Source: Podospora bellae-mahoneyi (Eukaryota; Ascomycota; Sordariomycetes; Sordariales; Podosporaceae). From it: a stretch of 64,000 bases of DNA. The first letter of the stretch is position 1; every line of letters starts with the position of its first letter. The position numbers and the translations under genes were made by a program. Positions 32,405 through 43,620 of the stretch are shown here, piece after piece. The notes beneath the pieces are model-generated. The model ran no database searches and was not told the DNA's origin. It saw only the letters and a program-made list of their open reading frames with translations. Location: the NCBI RefSeq assembly GCF_035222275.1, contig NC_085886.1, positions 620,001 to 684,000 of the forward strand, read 5' to 3'.

Positions 32405-34621
32405 TTACCTACCTTCTGCTGTCTCCTCCCCCTTTTCCATCTCCATCTCCCTCCTCCTCTTCTCCCTCGCCTTCGCCTTCTGCTCCATAAACAACCTCAT
32501 GTCCGCATCCGAAAACAAATCCGCCGAAATCAGCACCTTCTGCTCCACCACGACCATCCCCGCCCCCGCCCCCGCCCCCGCCCCCCTCCTCCCAGATGAA
32601 GAGTCCTGCTGCTGCACGCTGTAGACCTGGAACGGCAGCTGGGGTGCCTCGCCCGGGAGCTCAACCTGCGTCATGGGGTGAAGTTCGGGGTAGTACCCGT
32701 CCTTTGTGGGGGGTAGTTCCGCTCCGGCTTGGGGTTCGGGCATGTTGCGGATGGCTCCCTTGGTCATGGCTTCGAACTCGATCTGGGAGGCATAAGGGGG
32801 GAGGCCGCCTACGGGTGAGGAGGCGCCGAGGAGGGGGGATTCGTCCCAGGAGAATTGGCGTTCGTGGTGGTGGTGGTGGTAATCGTTTCGGTCGTGGTTT
32901 TGTTCTGATACCTCGGCGATCGCGGGGGCTTGGTAGGGGGGCTGCTGTTCTGGGTAGTTTGGTTCGTGGTAGGTTTGCTCTTGGTAGCGGTGGTTGATCA
33001 TGGTGTCGTCTGGGGGGGCGGCGGGGGAGACCACTTGTGGGGTTGGTGTTACTCGGTTGGGACCATAAGATGTGACGACGTTGGGCGACACAGTATGTCG
33101 CGGTGGGGAGGGGTGCGGATGTGGTAGTTGTTCGGGTATTGATGATGGCCTGGATGGGACTGCTGCTGGTGCCGGGGCCGGGATGCTGTAGCCCGTGTAA
33201 TCGGGATATTCTGGGAAATCAGGCACGATCGGCATTATTGGTACCACCGGGACGGCTGCTATGCTGTCTGGTGAGCTGTGGGGAGAAGTCCTCCTCTCTA
33301 GTTCTATTACTCGTGGTGTAGGTCGCGGTAATGTTGGGGTGACGGGGTTAGGGCCGTATGAGATGACCGGGGGGATGGCTGTATTGTGTTGTGATTTCAG
33401 ACGAGCAGCGGCGAGTTCATCTGCCTCCATGCTTCGTTCCTGCGGCGGCGACCAGTAGCTGTTTTGGTAGGGTGCTGTTGGCGAGTGATGGCCGTTTGTT
33501 GGTGAGTGAGAGTGGCTGGTGAGAGAATGTAGCGAGCGAACATCTTCGTATCCCATCGACCCCGGAAACCCATCGTAGACCGGCTGTATGGGAAACAGTG
33601 CCTCTTCGTCCGACCTTGCCGACACTATCGAGGGCGCGCCAGGACTGCGCTTCTCCGGTTTCCTCCCCTTGCCACGTTCATGATCCATGATGGCACCGAG
33701 GTGATCGGCATCCTGGCCTCGGCGACGGCGCCTGAAGAATACCATGGCGATAACGGCGACAATGGCGACGCAGATAAGGCCGATGCCAATGCCGATACCA
33801 GCTTTGGCTCCAGAGCTGAGACTGTCTCCCCCGGCCTGGGGTTCCGAAGGCTCTGAGACGACGGTTGTGGGGGCCGTAGAGGTTGTTTCTGCTCGAAGCT
33901 GTAGATGTTTCTGCCGGCGGGTCGTTGTAGTTGTCCGTTTCGGCGCGGCGGATACTGGCGTCGATATCGAGACTATCGGCGAAGTGCCGGTCGCTGGGCG
34001 CTGATTCGTCAAGACCACAAACCTATCGCTAACGTCTCCACAATCCCCAGACTCTGAGGTGAGTTCGAACCAGCAGGGAGCGTTAATGGAGGAAAAGTTC
34101 AGTTGAAGGCGAGCGGAGCCGTTGAACGGGCTGGCATGGCGGGTGCTGAGCTCTGAAGGGGTGGTACAAATATCACATCAGTCAGCAACCTGGCAGTGGT
34201 GACAGCGGGCGTGCGGAAGGGGGCAAGCCACTATCGAGAAGTAGGGGGGAAGTGCTGTGCTTGGCACCTCAGCCCGAGAGAGAGAGAGAAAGGAAGTGGT
34301 GGGGTGAGAGACTCGAAAGGAGATGGAAGTGGAAAGAAACAACTGACTCTGGACGGCTGCTTTGCCGTCTTGACCTCCACACCAACACGACAGAGTGGGA
34401 TTGGCAAGGGTGGACCGGTACGAGACGGTCAGGATGTCGAGATGGTAGAAGAAGTCGAGGTTCTTGGGAAAGAGAAAGTCGGCTCCGCACTTGTTCGCGG
34501 TCGTTGCGGAAGTGGGTGCGCTTGCGACGGCGCCGCCGCCAGGTCCAGAAGCTGCTGTCAGCAGACTCGGGCTTCTCGTTAGGATGGTGTCCGCCGTCGC
34601 CGTTGCCGTTGCCATCGCCAT
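32405..34621 (-). CDS. Single-pass surface protein with Cys-containing ectodomain and proline-rich cytosolic tail
   Basis: Two exons: 34621-34348 and 34152-32405, joined across a 195-nt intron (gtcagt...cttcag) in phase; 673 aa. The ectodomain (about 45-140) has paired Cys blocks (NKCGADFLFPKNLDFFY; PCWFELTSESGDCG) and N-glycosylation sequons, followed by a Thr/Ser-rich stalk, one transmembrane helix at about 205-230 (GIGIGLICVAIVAVIAMVFF) with an RRRRR stop-transfer sequence, and a long Pro/Tyr/His-rich disordered tail ending in an acidic/basic helical segment. The topology matches fungal surface sensor-like proteins of unknown ligand. The chosen ATG (34621) does not give a clear signal peptide, though the open frame extends upstream without an ATG, so a missing 5' exon is likely. 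No catalytic function is proposed. Confidence 0.72.
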
Positions 34622-36292
34622 CACGGCCGAGGAGCCAGGAAGGAGAGGCGAGATTATGGTTTCAAAAGACACATTTGCAACAGGATCACGCAAATAGCAG
34701 CAAACAAACACTTTGGTGGAGAGACTGACACCCAAAAGAGACACAAGAATCAGAGGAATATCCGACAAAAGAAGAAGGACAGGGGAGGGGTGCTGTGGTC
34801 TGGGTGGTCGGTGTTCTGAAGGGAAGGAAAGCCGGGTGACAGGCCATCGATGGGCTGAAGAACAGCGGGATGGGATTGGATGGCAGCAGCCAGGACCGCC
34901 CCCAATCTCTCGGGACCCCGTCCGGCTGCCCTACGAAGCACAGAAGACCATCGCGATGCCACCCCAGCGGGCTGTTGGTACTTGGTATTCGGTCTTGGTT
35001 CTCTTGCTTGTTTCTGCGGCAGTTCCTCTTGCAGACAAATGCTGCGCGCCGCCATCTCGCTTGCCCTGCCCACTGCGACTCTGTTTTCGTTGCAGTGTTG
35101 ATGCGCCCAAGATGCCCCAACCAGTCAAGACGCTGCCCGGCGCCCAGCCTTTGGAGAGACAAGTGTATCAGCCCCGACCCGCGTCTCGTCTCGTCTCGTC
35201 CTGGCGAGGTCTGCCAGGGCCTCTGAATGGTGGGGTGACTCTTGGGGCGAGGCTCTGTGCCGGCTACTTGCATGCCACAGTGTTACAACTTCGTGATGGC
35301 GAGGCTTTCTTGCTCTGCATGTCTTGCCGTCTCTCCACAGCCAGCTCGTGAGAACTGTATGCCCATCATATCATAGAAAAGTGAGACCGAGAGATGTTGC
35401 CGTACCTTGTCTGACAGAATCTGTAAGTGAGGGTGCCAACAAAAGCCAACGCGCGCTTCTCGCTTCGCCCTGAGCCATATTTAGCTTAATGATTCTCCAC
35501 CGACGCTCGCGTGGGGCGCATAGCGTCCAACCGGGACAAGGGTGATTGGATGGTTGAGCGCGTGGTATTTCAGCTAAATGATCGAAACCTCAAACAGTCT
35601 TCCCGAGAGGAGAAGATATGCGCATGGCTTGATGATTCCATCACAGCACCTGGAGCCAGGAGGCATGGCAAATTCCCGGTCCGAAGGCCGCGCCCATGGC
35701 CGGGGCAGCCCGCTCCGTGCGGGTCCTCCCAGAATCCTCGCTGTCGTACAAAATGGATGATGAATGGGACTGCCGAAAATATCAGACATCTTCCTGCAAG
35801 AACAAAACGTGGTCAGCTTATTCCGGGCACCTGACGTCAATTGGTTCCCGACTTTTTCTTTGAGATGTGACACGGTCAGCCCTATAGCTGCTGCCATCCG
35901 GCCCACTTCTCGTTGTCTAGTGTCCGGGGCATTCAGCATGGCCAGGTCTACACATGGCTGGCTGATGACAAAGAGTCCGTAGTTGGAGACATATACATCC
36001 ATGTGAACTTTGGCAGAACACTGACTGCCAGCATCCTATGTCGACGTGCTTGTGTAAGCCGGGTCCCTTGGCCCGCCGCCTCCACATTTTCCGGCCCTCA
36101 TTCCGCCTTCCGTTACCCGACGACAAGCGCAGCTATCATTATCGCCGACGACCCCTTCCCCACCTTGTGCCGGCATCAACGCCGATATCAACATCACCAC
36201 CAGTGACCCTATTTACATCCGCACCAACCCCGGGTTTTTACTACAGGTCTTTCCTAACAGTAAGCCCTATACTCGGTAAACAACAGCCCACC
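34622..36292. other. Divergent intergenic space
   Basis: Promoters of the surface-protein and flavin-reductase genes. An in-frame ATG at 36038 could extend the flavin protein by 85 residues (see findings). The missing first exon of the surface protein may also lie here. Nothing else is supported. Confidence 0.5.
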
Positions 36293-37201
36293 ATGGCCGC
36301 CGAAAACACCTCCAACTGGGAGTCCAAAATCCAACGTAACCCTCACCCGGACTTCAAAGCCGTTGAAGCCTCCCGCCCCCCCTTTGACACCACCAAAACC
36401 TTTTCCTACACCCAAACCCCCCAGCCCTCCTGGACATTTGGTGCTGGCGCCAACCACCTCTCCACCCGACAAGACAAAGAGAAACTCCACCGCCAAATCG
36501 ACCCCTACTCCCCCACCCGCCCAGCCCACCTCAACTACAAACTCCTCATCTCAGCCATCGTCCCCCGTCCCATCGCCTTCGTCTCAACAGTCTCCCCCGA
36601 TGGCAAAGTAACCAACCTCGCCCCCTTCAGTTACTTCACCGTCATCTCCCACGACCCCCCTCTCTTCATCATCGGCTTTGCCTCCTCCCTGGTGAACCCT
36701 GACCCCACCAAAGCAAAGGACACCCTCCGCCAGCTTGACGAAGTAAAAGAGTGCACCATCAACATCATTTCTGAAAGCTTCCTCGAGGCGGCGAATTCCA
36801 CCGCCATCAACGCGCCGTACGGGGTGTCAGAGTGGGATGTTAGCGGTCTGACGCCCGTGTATGATTGCGAGCATGTCAAGGCGCCGAGGGTGAAGGAGGC
36901 GGTTTTCAGCATTGAGGGCAAGTTGGAGAGTCTGAGGGGGTTTGAGAGCAAGAGCACGCCTGGGAAGGTGAGCAGTACCATGGCGGTGGTTGAGGGTGTC
37001 AAGTTCTGGGCGAGGGAGGATGCGATCAATGAGGAGGGGAGTTTGCTGGATATTGAGGTTTTGAGGCCGATAAGCAGGTTGGGCGGGATCACCTATGGGA
37101 GGGTGACGGAGGGCGTGGAGCTGCCGAGGCCGGATTTTGCGAAAGATCTTGGGGGGCACGAGGGGGCGGCCAAGTTGGAGAGGAGGGAGCAGGTGAACTG
37201 A
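36293..37201 (+). CDS. Flavin reductase-like (FMN-binding split barrel) protein
   Basis: 302-aa product from the ATG at 36293 (context cccaccatgg), no intron. After about 85 residues rich in Pro/Thr/Ser, the domain begins HLNYKLLISAIVPRPIAFVSTVSPDGKVTNLAPFSYF, the typical opening of flavin reductase-like split-barrel domains, where PRPI, the Ser/Thr cluster and NLAPFS contact FMN. It continues with DPPLFIIGF, a turn with ECTINIISE, and a C-terminal half with EGKLESLRG and RLGGITYGRV. Members are FMN-dependent oxidoreductases of varied or unknown substrate. The 5' part has C-rich codons and the 3' part G-rich codons, the same internal shift as in vam7. Function is assigned at family level only. 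Confidence 0.87.
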   Translation: MAAENTSNWESKIQRNPHPDFKAVEASRPPFDTTKTFSYTQTPQPSWTFGAGANHLSTRQDKEKLHRQIDPYSPTRPAHLNYKLLISAIVPRPIAFVSTVSPDGKVTNLAPFSYFTVISHDPPLFIIGFASSLVNPDPTKAKDTLRQLDEVKECTINIISESFLEAANSTAINAPYGVSEWDVSGLTPVYDCEHVKAPRVKEAVFSIEGKLESLRGFESKSTPGKVSSTMAVVEGVKFWAREDAINEEGSLLDIEVLRPISRLGGITYGRVTEGVELPRPDFAKDLGGHEGAAKLERREQVN

Positions 37202-37636
37202 GGATGAGTCGAGTATAAACGGGTATATAGACATTGATAAGATGATAGATCATGTTTGGCATAGATTATGCGAATGCATAAAAGGCCCACCTGGTCGATG
37301 GCGCCTTCCCTGGTTGTGTGGTAGAAGGGGGTTCCTTCCTCAGTCTAATGAGTGTGAGTTGTTCCTGCCATAAGTATACAAATGCCACCCACCCTACGAG
37401 ACTGGGAAGGTTCGGGCCCAAGTCCTTCTGATGTCGCCGATATAGGTATTCACAACAGATGTTTTAACAAAGTCATCTCATCCGTAAGCTACACATATCT
37501 TGTTCACTTTCGTTGCCGACATCAATATATCTTCCTTCGTTTATTGACATTATCTACCACCACTCGTTATCATCCGTCCACCTGCCAATCAGGCATTGGA
37601 CACTCATCTTCCGCCGGGGACACTCGTTTTGCCATT
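37202..37636. other. Intergenic space upstream of LIM gene
   Basis: About 430 nt. An ATG at 37382 is in frame with the LIM gene, and a strong-looking donor (gtaagc) sits near 37484, so a leader intron is possible. Confidence 0.4.
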
Positions 37637-39595
37637 ATGACATCCAACCCCAACACTCACCGCGGCGTTCCCCCTTCTTCCTCATCCACGCCAGTCTTAC
37701 AAGCTCCAGCAACCGAGAAGAAAGCCGCCCTTCCTCCACTCCCTCCACCTCGCCAGCACCAACCCCCACCTCAACTCTTCACTTGCACATTTTGCTAGCG
37801 GCTCTCCTCCCCTTCGCCTTGGAATTCAAAACCTCACGTTCTCGGCTCCTCGGCCCGTTTAGCATGCCACGCCTGCTACATAGCCATCACCAACCTGGCA
37901 ATATGCTGGGTCTGCAACGAAATGGTCTTCCGCGGGGAGGACTGTGTCAGCTTGGGGTGGTGCTTCTGGCACAAGGCATGCTACGGGTGTTTATTCTGCG
38001 GGTGCAGGAATGTGGTCAGGGGAACACCGCTCAAGGAATGGTTTGAGGACGATGGAACTGGAGAGGAGGACAAGGCGAAGGAGGTGGACACGGTACCGAT
38101 GTGTATCAACTGTCTGGTTGATATACAAGATCAGCAGGGTGCAGAGGGAGAAGAAGTGAACGAGGCCGAGGTGGTACAGAAGGCGCTGAGAAAGGTGGAG
38201 AGGGCCGAGGGGGATAATGGGCTGGCGAGGGGTAGGTGGGAGGGGTTGAGAAAGGGGTATAATGAGAAGAAGATTCATTTGCATAGGCGGGTCAATGAGG
38301 AGGGGGCAAGGCCGGATTTTGATGAGAGAGATGATCAGGGGAATGACCAGACGACTATTTACGTGTCGCTGTCTGACCCGCTGGGAGAGATATCATTTCG
38401 ACCGAGTCCGACAAAAGGGATTCCGTCTTTCTTGCAGCCTTCGCCCGCCTCGCCGGTTCAGTCTTCTCATCAAGTTCCTGTCCCAACGCAGCAAGAGTCC
38501 CGGATCAGGCGCCACAATGTCCGTTCATACTCTTCGAGGGTCAGCAACAACTCCCACGCATCCACCGTCCGTCTCGAAGATCGGTATTTCTCTGCTTCGG
38601 ATAGAAACAAAACGCAGTACCCTCAAAGCGGGATGTCAGAGGTGCCTTCACTCCAAAACACACCACCCACAAGCAGCCCACGACGATTAACCGACCGCGG
38701 TGCACCATTCGTCTCTAACCAGACTCTCCCCTCCTCGCCCATCCAAAGAGAAGCAGCCCCCAAGGACAGCCTGTCACACAACTCAACCACGTTCTCCTCA
38801 TACGAAACCCCCCCAGAGTACCCTTCTTCCCCCGTCTCGTCATCAGGCCGACAAAGCCAAAGTTTAGCAGCTGACGACCCCTTCACTAAGATCGACTCGA
38901 GGATGAACCGAGCCACCTCCTACAACCTATTCCCTACAGCATCACACACAGGCGGGACATCGACAAGACAGTACTCCTCCTACCATTCCCTCCGTTCAAA
39001 CCCATCCGCAAGAGTAGAACCCCCCGTGATGTCGATCCACATCCATCGAACCAACCCAAGGATGTCAACCGAGTATCTCCAGCCCCAGCGGCAAGCTCAC
39101 CAGTCGAGGTCATCACCACATTTGCAGCCACCACCAGCGCTGTCGATCACGCCAATAACCACCCCACCGGCACCTGTTGTTCTTATTGGGAATAACACAA
39201 CACCCACTAACAACCCCAAACAGGGTTTCCTCCGGCGGACAGTCTCTGGAAGAAAACGACAAAAGTTTCCTCGAGGAGAGGATGAAGAGGCACGCATGGC
39301 AAAAATTGGCACAGGGAAGAATGGTAGCCTGGCTACCACGCCAGCGGTGAAAGCAGAGCCCAGCGCTGGATGGGTTCAAACCCCGGAGATGGTGACCACC
39401 ACCGCCACCACCGTCGCCACCACAAGAGGTCACCAAGAAATAGGGCAGACGATCCCTATCGGTGCCCTTGAGGGAAGAGATGAGAAAAAGGGGGGAAGCG
39501 GCGGTAGTGGTGGTAGTGGCAGCGGGAATGGGGGGAGCAGTAGCAAGAGGAGAAGTGTACAAGCCGACCTTTTGAGGAGGTTTTTTGGACGATGA
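37637..39595 (+). CDS. LIM-domain protein; open frame carries an internal TAG
   Basis: From the ATG at 37637 the frame runs to a TAG at 37796-37798 (codon 54), right after the zinc-knuckle-like TCTFC, and continues in the same frame to a stop at 39593-39595. The downstream part has CHAC, then CWVC-x18-HKACYGCLFC and, about 30 residues later, CINC, which fits the LIM pattern C-x2-C-x16-23-H-x2-C-x2-C-x2-C...C-x2-C, with a longer than usual second loop. After that come a Glu-rich helix and a long Ser/Thr/Pro-rich disordered tail ending in a basic segment and a Gly/Ser repeat. LIM domains bind proteins in cytoskeletal or nuclear complexes. The TAG may be removed by a 105-nt intron (37694-37798, weak donor gtctta, good acceptor tgctag), be a real nonsense codon, or be an assembly error. 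Coding from the ATG at 37922 would lose CWVC. Confidence 0.65.
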
Positions 39596-40105
39596 CTCAA
39601 ACAACTGATAGAGATATGAGTAGGTATCAAGACAACACATAACTACATCTCCAATGATGAAAAAGCAGCAGCTCGTGCAAAAAATAGCTCTCAAGTTGAT
39701 AATCCTACAGAACTCCATGCTCATCAGACAAGCCCAATCCCCAGCCTAATAACGCCATTTTCCCTCCTTCTTCATATGAAAAATTTCTCCCGTTGTCCCA
39801 AAGGCCGCTGCTGCCGCCGCCTTAAACTCCCCTCAAATGATGACGTGTAATGTATCGTTACAAGTGAATATAAAAAAGCAACCCAGATAACTTATGCACC
39901 TTTCCCACTCCCCTAATAATACCAGTATCAACTCCCAAGGAAGCTTTCTTCGTCAAGGCTAACTAAGAATGTGGTGTCACCCACAACGCCCAAAGCTCCC
40001 CCGTATCGAAAAGCCACCGACTGCCCTATCCCAACAATATGCTTCATCACCGGCAGCAAACGCCAAGTGACTGGCATGGCAACACAAGTCCAAGTGGAAG
40101 TGTCT
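39596..40105. other. Convergent 3' intergenic space
   Basis: AT-rich 3' ends of the LIM gene and the nuclear protein gene; no coding sequence. Confidence 0.55.
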
Positions 40106-42359
40106 TTACTTCCTCACCTTTGGCCTCGACAAAGCCTGCAACCGACTAAGACTAATTCCACCCCCCGTAGTCTTCTTCTTCATCGGGCTCGGCGTCCCGG
40201 GCGCGCGACCAGGCAAAGCCGCCATCTTCCTAGGACTAGCACTTTGCATCCCCGTCTTCTTCGCGCTCGCGGCAACCAGCCTCGGAGCAAGCAACGCATC
40301 CCCCTCGGGAACTTGCTTCCTCTTCTTGGCCGCCCTATCCGCCGCCTCTCGCTCCGCTTCTTCCTCCTCCTCATCCGACGTAACCCGATGTCGCTTCTTG
40401 TTCGTCATGCCATGAGGGAGAGCGACAAACACCGTGCGCGGGGCTTCATTCTCCTTGTTTGAAACCGTCGTCGACGATGAAGTGCGGGGGAAGCTGCCGG
40501 GCATGTTCTCCGTGGGCAGAATAGATGGGCGGACGGGGCGGATGCTAGCTTGCCCAGGGGAGGAGCCAAATGAAGAGGATGGATTGCTGAAGCTGATGGT
40601 GTGGTCGCCGCGGAAGGAGAATGTGCCTGGGACGGATGGCTCGGCGGAGGGGGCCTTGTTTTCTGTGGGCGCATCTGGGAGGGGGCGGACGGTGGAGAGG
40701 TCGGGGTAAGACACATCCTCGGCGCTCTGCTCAGCCAGGACGCCGTCCAACGATGGGTAGTGGACCTCTCCAAGTGGCTGCCTGACAGCGGGAACGGGGA
40801 CGCCAGACTTGACCGGCGATGGAGAGTTCTGATCCATCGCAGCATGCTGAGTGTCGGGGGTGAAAGCCACACGCTTAGTGAGCTTGCGGGCAGGGGTGGT
40901 CATGGGGACTGGAGGAAGCTCCTTTTCCAGACGAAGAGGGGCTGGTGTCTTGGAACCAAGAGCAGAGGGCATCGGAATAGTGCTTTTAGGCTTCGCAGCA
41001 CTGGCCTGGGAGCGGCGGAAAAGAGACTTGACCTGCTCGAAGCGGCTCTTGGGGGTCTTGACCTCGACGGCCACCTCGGGACTCTTGGGCTCGGCTGTCG
41101 AAACAGCTGCCTTGGGGCTCTTGAGATCATCAGTGGTAAAAAGCACTGCCTTTGAGCTTTTGACCTCAACCGTCTTCGTCGTCTCCTTCTCAGCGGCAGT
41201 AACGGCCGCAATGTTGCTCGTCGTGGCAGACTTGATGAGACCGCCCAGCGCAGGCTTGGAGGGTGAACGCAGAAGCGAGCCACGTACAGGGGTCTTGGCA
41301 ATGGTGCTGCTCGATCGAGCAAGCGAAGATTTGGTTGGGGTCATCAACGATGCAAGATTAGATTTGGACCGAGGTAGGGCCATGTTAGAAGACGACTTGG
41401 GCATCGGAATTGCGCTCGCATCTCGTGAAATTGGACGCTTCGTCGTGGCATCGTCCTCGATATGCTGACGAGCACGCTTGATAGGAGACTCGACCTCCTC
41501 AACACGCTGATTGGCCTTGGGAATCGTCGAGACTGAAGTGGACTGCTTAGAACGAGCATGCTCGGGTTCGTCGAGATTGGCCTTGGATTGGCTGCGCTTG
41601 ACGCCTTGTTTGAGTGGTGTAATGCGGCTCGACTGGGCTCTGAAGGCTGAGGGATGGTTCGCGATCGAGTCCATTTTCTTGAACTCGTTCATATGGGCTG
41701 AGCTGAAACGGCCGGCCTTGCCTTTGGCAGTAGCAATTTTGCGATTGTTAATCTGCTCTTCTTCAGCGTTCTCTGCCTCGCGCTGGGCGGCCAACTCGAC
41801 TTTGATTTTGGCGGCCTGATCGCGGATTTGGTCCATCATGCGCTGAGCCTCAGGCCCGAGTTTCATATCTAAGTGACCGGGTTGTCTGAATGTAAAAGAA
41901 GAAGATGGGACTGCAATCTTGGTGGGTGTAGATTGAATGGCGCCGGCAAGTGCATCGCTGCGAGAAGAAGTGGGCTTGACAATGTCGGTGAAGCCTAGAC
42001 GCAGACCGGACGAAGGTGGCGCCATGGTCGGATGGTATTTGGCAGGATGCATTTCTGTGGCAGGAGGTTTAATGCGAGAAACCTTGCCAGCTGGTGTCGC
42101 GGGCAGCTTGGTAGGAGTTGGGCCGGGAGCTGGGGCTGGGGACGCAACGACAGCATCAATGTTCTGAACCGCGGCACTCTCGGCGGGAGTGTCATCTCGC
42201 TCGGCAACGGCAGCTAGGACTGGTTCCTCATGGGACGGCTTCATCGCCTGAAGTTGCGAAGCACGGGTTAGCGGCATTGTCGTCGAATTTTGGCATGTTT
42301 GTCTTTGTTTGTTTACTTACCCTTTGGGCGCTCGCCAGGCGCGCTGAACGACGGGCCAT
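40106..42359 (-). CDS. Ser/Pro/Lys-rich, probably nuclear, uncharacterised protein
   Basis: Two exons: 42359-42321 (MARRSARLASAQR) and 42247-40106, joined in phase 0 across a 73-nt intron (gtaagt...cttcag); 726 aa. Most of the chain is disordered and basic with many SP/TP sites. Conserved-looking islands are a helical segment around GPEAQRMMDQIRDQAAKIKV and RFSSAHMNEFKKMDSIANHP, which together look like a short ordered module. Later come repeated motifs of the KSPKAA/KSPEVA type, a KRVAFTPDT element and a bipartite Lys/Arg cluster near the C-terminus (AAKKRKQ), suggesting nuclear import. The many SP/TP sites would suit control by cyclin-dependent kinases, and a spindle or chromatin role is possible but unproven. 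The first exon is small yet supported by a perfect donor. Convergent with the LIM gene. Confidence 0.75.
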
Positions 42360-43229
42360 GATGTCGGCAGCTCGCTGCGATGGCGGTGCAATGCAGAGGA
42401 AATGCGGTCGAAGAAACAGCTATTTTGACAATTTGTCGGTGTTGGAATGTTGGTGGAGAGATGGAAATGATGTCAGGTTGAAGACGCGACAAGGGAAGAG
42501 GTGCGACTGTGCCAGTGATGTCTGGTGGGGTGATAATTTTGATTCGCTGGCAGGCCGTTGAAGTAAACAAACCCTTTAATTTTGTGGGCCCGTGTCACCG
42601 GTGTGAGGTGAGTTCGTGGCACAGACCAACTGATCCCGACTCCTGACAGTTTGGCCTTCGATCAGCTGCACACGAATACTATCGATACTCAACTTAACTC
42701 TCCTGAAGCTCAACGACAGTCTATGGCCCCACAGCTACCACCGAAGCCGGCAGTAATCATCGCCTTGCTACTCGAGAAGCAAACAATTTGATTATTCCCC
42801 TCAGAACTTACCCTCCGGCCGGCCCTCCCAAGCCCAGGACAGAGCCAAGTGCCAGAGTCGATGTATCCCTCCGCAACGAGATATCTCGGCCAGAGGTAAT
42901 ATCCAGCTGGTCGAACAACACATCCTTCTCTCGAAGAACCTATATATTATGGTCTTGAGCATTCCGTTTTTCACCGTCTCGAACCCTCATTATGCCCACA
43001 GGCCCTCTCAAAAGACACTTTACCGTTGATGGCACCGTTTGGAAGCTGATACAAGATGTGGTTCCCCAACTGCGGGTATCTTCACCATCGGATCTGGGAC
43101 CTGCATGGAAGCCCTGATTGATCTTCTTTTCGTCGACGTGCAGACGATAGCTGCGAGAAATATAGGTGGTTGAAACACCACTAACCCCCACGGTCAAAGA
43201 ATCGATACTGATGAGCGCAAATTTATCGA

Positions 43230-43437
43230 TCAGCTGTGCCATGATTGGAGCTCGACGTCTTGGAACTGCTGGGCGACTGCATCATCACCGGCACCTGTCA
43301 GATCGAATTTCCCAGGATACCGAGTTGAGAAAATGCCGCACCCAGGAAATTGCATCAATCTGGTGCCCCAGACGAGGCTCGAGACGGGGTACGCGACGTT
43401 GAAGTCGTCGATATCAGAGGCGGACGAGCTGGGTGTT
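43230..43437 (-). pseudogene. Possible gene relic (coding-like open stretch)
   Basis: On the minus strand, directly after a TAG, about 69 codons stay open with largely C/G third positions, reading SDIDDFNVAYPVSSLVWGTR and ending QFQDVELQSWHS before a TGA. A second frame, MAQLIDKFALISIDSLTVG, opens at 43242 and overlaps its end. No ATG precedes the first stretch and no splice partner is obvious, so it may be the remnant of an exon or chance. Confidence 0.2.
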
Positions 43438-43551
43438 GTCTAGGGAGGTCTAATTAGCAGCGGGGGGCGTGGGCTCGACAGGGTGTATGAAAAAGGACGC
43501 TTGCCCGCCAAAAACTGCCACCACCACCAACTTTTTTTTTCAGAATACAGA

Positions 43552-43620
43552 ATAACCCGAAGCCCTAACCACTAACACTAACCATAACCCGTACCCTAAC
43601 CACTAACTCTAACTCTAACC
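43552..43620. repeat. Degenerate telomere-like repeat tract
   Basis: About 69 nt made of variants of CCCTAA/CTAACC (for example accctaacc, actaaccataaccc, actctaactctaacc). Fungal telomeres are TTAGGG repeats, so the C-rich strand matches partly. Confidence 0.75.
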
